This document shows, piece by piece, positions 59,753 through 64,000 of a stretch of DNA of 64,000 nucleotides (its first letter is position 1; every line of letters starts with the position of its first letter). The notes beneath the pieces were generated by a model that searched no databases, had not been told where the DNA came from, and worked only from the letters and a program-made list of their open reading frames with translations. The position numbers and the translations under genes are program-made. Origin of the DNA: Amycolatopsis acidiphila (GTDB lineage Bacteria; Actinomycetota; Actinomycetes; Mycobacteriales; Pseudonocardiaceae); contig NZ_CP090063.1 in assembly GCF_021391495.1 (NCBI RefSeq), positions 4,774,001 through 4,838,000 on the forward strand. Direction: 5' to 3'.

Positions 59753-60852
59753 CCAGCCCGCTCGACCCGGTCGTCGAGAGCGTCCACGCGCGGGCGTACC
59801 GCATCCCGACGCCGGCGCCCGAAGCCGACGGCACGCTCGAATGGGACAGCACCACCATCGTGGTCGTCCACATCCGGGCCGGCGGGGTGACCGGCCTGGG
59901 CTGGACCTACTGCGACGCGGCCTGTGTACCGCTGATCACCGGCACCCTCGCCCCGGTCGTCTGCGGGCGGCCGGTGCTCGACGTGCCCGCGGCGTGGTCG
60001 GCGATGCGGCGCTGCATCCGCAACCTCGGCCGCCCCGGGCTCGCCTCCTGCGCACTGTCCGCAGTGGACATCGCGCTGTGGGACGCGGCCGCGCGGGTGG
60101 CCGGCCTGCCCGTGGCCCGCCTGCTGGGCCGCGTGCACGCCGAGGTCGCGCTCTACGGCAGCGGCGGCTTCACCAGCCAGAGCGTCCCGCAACTACAGGC
60201 ACAGCTCGACACCTGGGTGCACCGTCAGCAGATCCCCCGCGTGAAGATCAAGATCGGCGAGTGCTGGGGCGGCGAGCCCGAGCGCGACCTCACCCGGATC
60301 CGCATCTCCCGCGCGGTTGTCGGCACCGGGGTGGAGCTCTACGTCGACGCCAACGGCGGCTACACCATCGGGCAGGCCCGCCGGGTCGCCCGCCACCTCG
60401 AAGCCGCCGACGTCCGCTGGTTCGAGGAACCCGTCTCCAGCGACGACCTGGCCGGCCTGGCCGAACTGCGCGGGGCGACCACAGTGGACATCGCCGCCGG
60501 CGAATACGGCTACGACCTGTCCTACTTCGCCCGCATGCTCGGCTCGGTCGACTGCCTGCAGATCGACGTGACCCGTTGCGGCGGTTACACCGAATGGCGC
60601 CGCGTCGCCGCACTCGCCGCGGCGGCCAACCGGGACGTCTCCGCGCACTGCGCGCCCAACCTCTCCGCCCACGTCGCGCTGGCCACGCCGAACTTCCGGC
60701 ACCTGGAATGGTTCGCCGACCACGACCGCATCGAGTCCGCGTTCTTCGACGGTGCCCTCGACCCGGCCGGCGGACAGGTCGTCCCGGACCCGGCCGTGGC
60801 CGGGCACGGGCTGACGCTCAAACCCGACATCGACCGCTTCGCCACGGCGTAG
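59749..60852 (+). CDS. Enolase-superfamily sugar-acid dehydratase-like protein (mandelate racemase/muconate lactonising group)
   Basis: The 367-aa protein has the capping N-domain and the barrel residues of the superfamily: KIK (PRVKIKIGECWGG), metal ligands D in YVDANGGYT, E in WFEEPVSSDD and E in IAAGEYGYD, and a late histidine in VSAHCAPNLSAH. These acids are dehydrated or epimerised. Between a deleted TPP gene (4-nt overlap) and a glucose dehydrogenase-like gene (11-nt gap), gluconate or a related sugar acid is a fair guess. Confidence 0.85.
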   Translation: MTSPLDPVVESVHARAYRIPTPAPEADGTLEWDSTTIVVVHIRAGGVTGLGWTYCDAACVPLITGTLAPVVCGRPVLDVPAAWSAMRRCIRNLGRPGLASCALSAVDIALWDAAARVAGLPVARLLGRVHAEVALYGSGGFTSQSVPQLQAQLDTWVHRQQIPRVKIKIGECWGGEPERDLTRIRISRAVVGTGVELYVDANGGYTIGQARRVARHLEAADVRWFEEPVSSDDLAGLAELRGATTVDIAAGEYGYDLSYFARMLGSVDCLQIDVTRCGGYTEWRRVAALAAAANRDVSAHCAPNLSAHVALATPNFRHLEWFADHDRIESAFFDGALDPAGGQVVPDPAVAGHGLTLKPDIDRFATA

Positions 60853-60863
60853 AAGGAGAAAAC

Positions 60864-61925
60864 ATGCGTGCGCTGACCGTCACACCAGGCCAGGGTGGGT
60901 CCCTGGCCGTCACCGAGGTGCCCGATCCCCAGCCGGGTGCGGGCGAGCTGCTCGTCGAAGGCCTCGCGCTCGGGGTGTGCGGCACGGACAAGGAAATCGC
61001 CCGCGGCGACTACGGCTGGGTACCACCGGGGCGAGACCGGCTCGTGCTCGGGCACGAGTCCCTCAGCCGGGTCGTCTCCGCACCCGAAGGCAGTGACTTC
61101 GCACCCGGCGACCTCGTCGCCGGGGTCGTCCGGCGCCCGGACCCCGTGCCCTGCGGCGCCTGCGGGCACGGCGAGTTCGACATGTGCCGCAACGGCCGCT
61201 ACACCGAGCGCGGCATCAAGGAGCTCGACGGGTACGGCAGCGAACTGTGGACCGTCGAGACCGCCTACAGCCTCCGCCTCGATCAGCGGTTGCGGCGGGT
61301 GGGCATGCTGCTGGAGCCCACCACCGTGGTCGCCAAGGCGTGGGAGCAGATCCAGCGCGTCGGCGAGCGGGCGTGGTTCGAACCGCGGCGGGTGCTCGTC
61401 ACCGGCGCCGGGCCGATCGGGCTCCTCGCCGCGCTGCTCGGCGTCCAGCGCGACCTGGACGTGCACGTGCTCGACCAGGTCGCCGGCGGCCCGAAACCGC
61501 GCCTGGTGCGTGAGCTGGGCGCGACCTACCACCACGAGGACATCGGCGCCGTCACCAAGCACCTCGAACCCGACGTGGTCGTCGAGGCGACCGGCGCCGG
61601 GAACCTGGTGTTCGACGCGATGGCCGGTACGGCCGCCTTCGGCATCGTCTGCCTGACGGGGGTGTCCCCGGCGGGCCGGACGATCAGCGTGGACGCCGGC
61701 TCGATCAACCGCGAGCTCGTCCTGGAGAACGACGCGGTGCTCGGCTCGGTCAACGCCAACCTGCGCCACTACCGCTCCGCCGCCGAGGCGCTGGCCCGGG
61801 CGGACACCGGCTGGCTGGACAGCCTCATCACCCGGCGCGTTCCGCTGGAGCGCGCGACCGACGCCTTCACACCCACCGAGGACGACGTCAAGGTCGTCAT
61901 CACCCTGAGCAACGCACAGGAGTGA
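60864..61925 (+). CDS. Zinc-type MDR dehydrogenase, glucose 1-dehydrogenase-like
   Basis: The 353-aa protein resembles archaeal-type glucose dehydrogenases: catalytic zinc cysteine in LGVCGTDKEI (about residue 36) and LGHESLSRV (about 62), the short structural zinc loop with PCGACGHGEFDMC, then NGRYTERGIKELDGYGSE, and the nucleotide motif VLVTGAGPIGLLAALLGVQ near residue 178. These oxidise aldoses to aldonolactones with NAD(P). AGAAGGAG lies before the ATG at 60864. Flanked by a dehydratase-like gene and a GH15 hydrolase. Confidence 0.88.
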   Translation: MRALTVTPGQGGSLAVTEVPDPQPGAGELLVEGLALGVCGTDKEIARGDYGWVPPGRDRLVLGHESLSRVVSAPEGSDFAPGDLVAGVVRRPDPVPCGACGHGEFDMCRNGRYTERGIKELDGYGSELWTVETAYSLRLDQRLRRVGMLLEPTTVVAKAWEQIQRVGERAWFEPRRVLVTGAGPIGLLAALLGVQRDLDVHVLDQVAGGPKPRLVRELGATYHHEDIGAVTKHLEPDVVVEATGAGNLVFDAMAGTAAFGIVCLTGVSPAGRTISVDAGSINRELVLENDAVLGSVNANLRHYRSAAEALARADTGWLDSLITRRVPLERATDAFTPTEDDVKVVITLSNAQE

Positions 61926-61928
61926 CCG

Positions 61929-63752
61929 ATGGCTCCGCTGATCGAGGACTACGCCCTGCTCGGTGACCTGCACACGGCCGCGCTGCTGGCGCGCGACGGC
62001 GGCATCGACTGGCTCTGCCTGCCCAGGTTCGACTCCCCCGCCTGCTTCGCCGCGCTCCTGCACGACGAGCACGCCGGCACCTGGCGGCTCGGCCCCGCCG
62101 CGGGCGGGCCCGCCACCCGCCGCCGCTACCTTGGCGACACGCTCATCATGGCGAGCGAATGGGACACCCCCGACGGCACGGTGCGGGTGCTGGACTTCAT
62201 GCCCCCGCGGGGCGAGGCTCCCGACGTCGTCCGCATCGTCGAAGGCGTGTCCGGGCGGGTCCCGATGCGCATGCTGCTGCGCCTGCGGTTCGACTACGGC
62301 TCGGTCATCCCCTGGGTGCGGCACCAGGACGGCGGGCTCGCCGCCGTCGCCGGGCCCGACGCGGTCTGGCTGCGCACACCGGTCGACCTCCACGGCGACG
62401 ACAAGGCCACCCACGCCGAGTTCACCGTCGAGGCCGGGCAACGGATCCCCTTCGTGCTCACCCACCACGCCTCGCACCTGCCCCACCCGAAGGCCGCGGA
62501 GCCCGACCAGGCGCTGGCGGACACCCGACGGTTCTGGGCGGGGTGGAGCTCGCAGTGCCGTTACCGCGGCCCCTGGCGGGACGCGGTCCGGCGCGCCCTG
62601 ATCACGCTCAAGGCGCTCACCTACGTCCCGACCGGGGGCATCCTCGCCGCGGCCACGACCTCGCTGCCCGAACAGCTCGGTGGGTCGCGCAACTGGGACT
62701 ACCGCTACTGCTGGCTGCGTGACGCCACCTTCACCCTGCAGGCCCTGCTCGGGACCGGGTACACCCGCGAAGCCCGGGCCTGGCGGGAATGGCTGGTGCG
62801 GGCCGTCGCGGGCGATCCGGGCGACCTGCAGATCATGTACGGCCTCGACGGCAGCAGGCGGCTGCCCGAGTCCACATTGGACTGGCTGGGCGGCTACGAG
62901 AAGTCCGCGCCGGTCCGGGTCGGCAACGCCGCGGCCGGACAGTTCCAGCTCGACGTGTGGGGCGAGGTCCTCGACGGGCTGCACCTCGCCCGCGAAGCCG
63001 GCCTGCCGACCGCCGAGCCCGCGTGGGACCTGCAACGGGGCCTGCTCGACTTCCTCGAAAGCCACTGGGACCAGCCCGACAACAGCCTCTGGGAGGTCCG
63101 CGGCCCGCGCCGCCACTTCGTCCACTCCAAGGTGATGGCCTGGGCCGGTCTCGACCGCGCCGTCCGCACCGTCGAGAACCACCACCTCGACGGCCCCGTC
63201 GGCCAGTGGCGTGCCCTGCGCGACCGCATCCACCGGGACGTGTGCGAGCACGGCTACGACGAGGACCGCAACACCTTCACCCAGTTCTACGGCTCCCGCG
63301 GACTCGACGCCGCCCTGCTGCTCATCCCGCGGGTCGGCTTCCTGCCCTGGCACGACCGCCGGGTGCACGGCACCGTCGAGGCCGTGCGCACCGAGCTCGC
63401 CCACGACGGCTTCGTGCGGCGCTACGACCCGGACGCCGACGGCGGCGTGGACGGCCTGCCCGGGCACGAAGGCAGCTTCCTCGCCTGCGCGTTCTGGCTC
63501 GCCGACGCCCTGCACGGCACCGGCCGTGAGGACGACGCCCAGCGGTTGTTCGAGAAGCTCCTCGGCCTGCGCAACGACGTCGGCCTGCTCAGCGAGGAGT
63601 ACGACACCGAGCGGGGCCGGCAGGTCGGCAACACACCACAGGCCTTCAGCGTGGTCGGTCTGGTCAACACGGCCCGCCACCTCGGCGGAACCCCCACCGT
63701 CACCAGCGCTTCCCGGGAGCAGCAGGGCCTCCGCGAGACGCCCGCCGGGTGA
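61929..63752 (+). CDS. Glycoside hydrolase family 15 (glucoamylase/trehalase-like)
   Basis: The 607-aa protein has the bacterial GH15 pattern: an N-terminal super-beta-sandwich (YALLGDLHTAALLARDGGID then WLCLPRFDSPACF) and an (alpha/alpha)6 barrel with NWDYRYCWLRDATFTLQALL near residue 257 and GHEGSFLACAFWLADAL near residue 514, where the general acid and base lie. Actinobacterial members often cleave trehalose or alpha-glucans to glucose. No signal peptide, so cytoplasmic. The gap to the glucose dehydrogenase-like gene is 3 nt. Confidence 0.9.
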   Translation: MAPLIEDYALLGDLHTAALLARDGGIDWLCLPRFDSPACFAALLHDEHAGTWRLGPAAGGPATRRRYLGDTLIMASEWDTPDGTVRVLDFMPPRGEAPDVVRIVEGVSGRVPMRMLLRLRFDYGSVIPWVRHQDGGLAAVAGPDAVWLRTPVDLHGDDKATHAEFTVEAGQRIPFVLTHHASHLPHPKAAEPDQALADTRRFWAGWSSQCRYRGPWRDAVRRALITLKALTYVPTGGILAAATTSLPEQLGGSRNWDYRYCWLRDATFTLQALLGTGYTREARAWREWLVRAVAGDPGDLQIMYGLDGSRRLPESTLDWLGGYEKSAPVRVGNAAAGQFQLDVWGEVLDGLHLAREAGLPTAEPAWDLQRGLLDFLESHWDQPDNSLWEVRGPRRHFVHSKVMAWAGLDRAVRTVENHHLDGPVGQWRALRDRIHRDVCEHGYDEDRNTFTQFYGSRGLDAALLLIPRVGFLPWHDRRVHGTVEAVRTELAHDGFVRRYDPDADGGVDGLPGHEGSFLACAFWLADALHGTGREDDAQRLFEKLLGLRNDVGLLSEEYDTERGRQVGNTPQAFSVVGLVNTARHLGGTPTVTSASREQQGLRETPAG

Positions 63753-63758
63753 CCCGCG

Positions 63759-64000
63759 TCAGAGCGTGCCGGTGAGCGCTTGCAGGCCCAGGCTGGAGGC
63801 GGCGACGGCCAGCCACAGCAGGGCGCCGAGCACCAGTGGCCGGTGCCCGGCCGCGCGCACGTCGGCCAGGCGCAGGGACAGGCCGATGCCGGCCAGCGCG
63901 GTGGTGATCAGGAACGTGCCCAGGGCCGAGAGTGCCGGGTGCCAGGACGCGGGGATCACCCCGAGCGTGTCCAGGGCCGCGGCGGCGAGGAACCCGATCA
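63759..64000 (-). CDS. YeiH-like putative sulfate exporter family protein (C-terminal part, runs off window)
   Basis: The last 80 residues are open to the window edge and mostly hydrophobic. ALGTFLITTALAGIGLSLRL is followed by ADVRAAGHRPLVLGALLWLA and a final helix, the arrangement at the end of YeiH/PSE-family transporters. The stop at 63759-63761 converges with the GH15 gene across six bases. Confidence 0.65.
   Translation of the reverse strand, partial: IGFLAAAALDTLGVIPASWHPALSALGTFLITTALAGIGLSLRLADVRAAGHRPLVLGALLWLAVAASSLGLQALTGTL

Noticed and set aside
60585..63680. 1031-aa minus-strand open frame
   Set aside because: Antisense of the glucose dehydrogenase-like and GH15 genes, which have clear motifs on the plus strand.
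1..64000. CRISPR array, tRNA, rRNA or prophage
   Set aside because: No regularly spaced repeats, no cloverleaf or rRNA-like stretches and no phage structural genes were seen while reading the window; no dedicated search was possible.

Overview
This is a GC-rich actinobacterial chromosome segment, probably Pseudonocardiaceae (Amycolatopsis/Pseudonocardia-like). G or C fills nearly every third codon position, GTG starts and GTGA/ATGA gene overlaps are common, and there are an EspC-like type VII secretion substrate, a secreted AroQ-gamma-type chorismate mutase, a TIGR03086-type protein and an orphan roadblock/LC7 protein. No rRNA, tRNA or CRISPR array was seen.

Region 1 (1-21.7 kb) looks like one large catabolic island for an aromatic or other carboxylated ring compound. 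It holds a Rieske oxygenase (cut by the window edge), its ferredoxin reductase and [2Fe-2S] ferredoxin, a UbiD decarboxylase with its UbiX flavin prenyltransferase, a NitT/TauT-type importer, and a second importer (ATPase, fused permease, two paralogous binding lipoproteins) coupled to an MFS exporter. Next comes an unusual operon of cupin, EutA homologue, class II aldolase and M1 aminopeptidase, then a pair of overlapping cupins. EutA appears without the ethanolamine ammonia-lyase it normally serves. An 11-bp operator-like motif of the form TGG-N5-CCA recurs in front of almost every transcription unit of the island and twice overlaps a clear -10 box. I read this as one regulon under an unseen, probably GntR-type, regulator. 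It is the best candidate here for an undescribed system.

Region 2 (21.7-32.6 kb) is accessory and partly decayed: a monooxygenase remnant, a frameshifted DUF1996 gene, a truncated GDSL hydrolase, a complete polymorphic-toxin locus (YbaB-like, EspC-like, 1514-aa RHS toxin, immunity candidate), a broken TPR gene and an MFS remnant.

Region 3 (32.5-44.2 kb) has a tricarballylate/aconitate-like catabolic set (MFS, TcuA-like flavoprotein, PrpF-like isomerase, divergent LysR), a small RHH regulator with its palindrome, VOC and methyltransferase genes, and several genes broken by single-base frameshifts (GyrI-like, aldo/keto reductase, ProC, proline racemase family).

Region 4 (44.2-64 kb) has an ABC exporter in operon with a secreted beta-propeller/phosphoesterase, IS30 and SDR scraps, a secreted chorismate mutase, a roadblock protein, an Rrf2 regulator divergent from an NAD(P)-binding protein, TauE/SafE, isochorismatase-like and metallo-beta-lactamase-like proteins. 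It ends with a MarR regulator divergent from a 1035-aa FAD/Fe-S oxidoreductase, followed by a thiamine-diphosphate enzyme with a large internal deletion, an enolase-superfamily dehydratase, a glucose-dehydrogenase-like MDR enzyme and a GH15 glucosidase that together suggest oxidative glucose use. The start of a YeiH-like exporter lies at the right edge.
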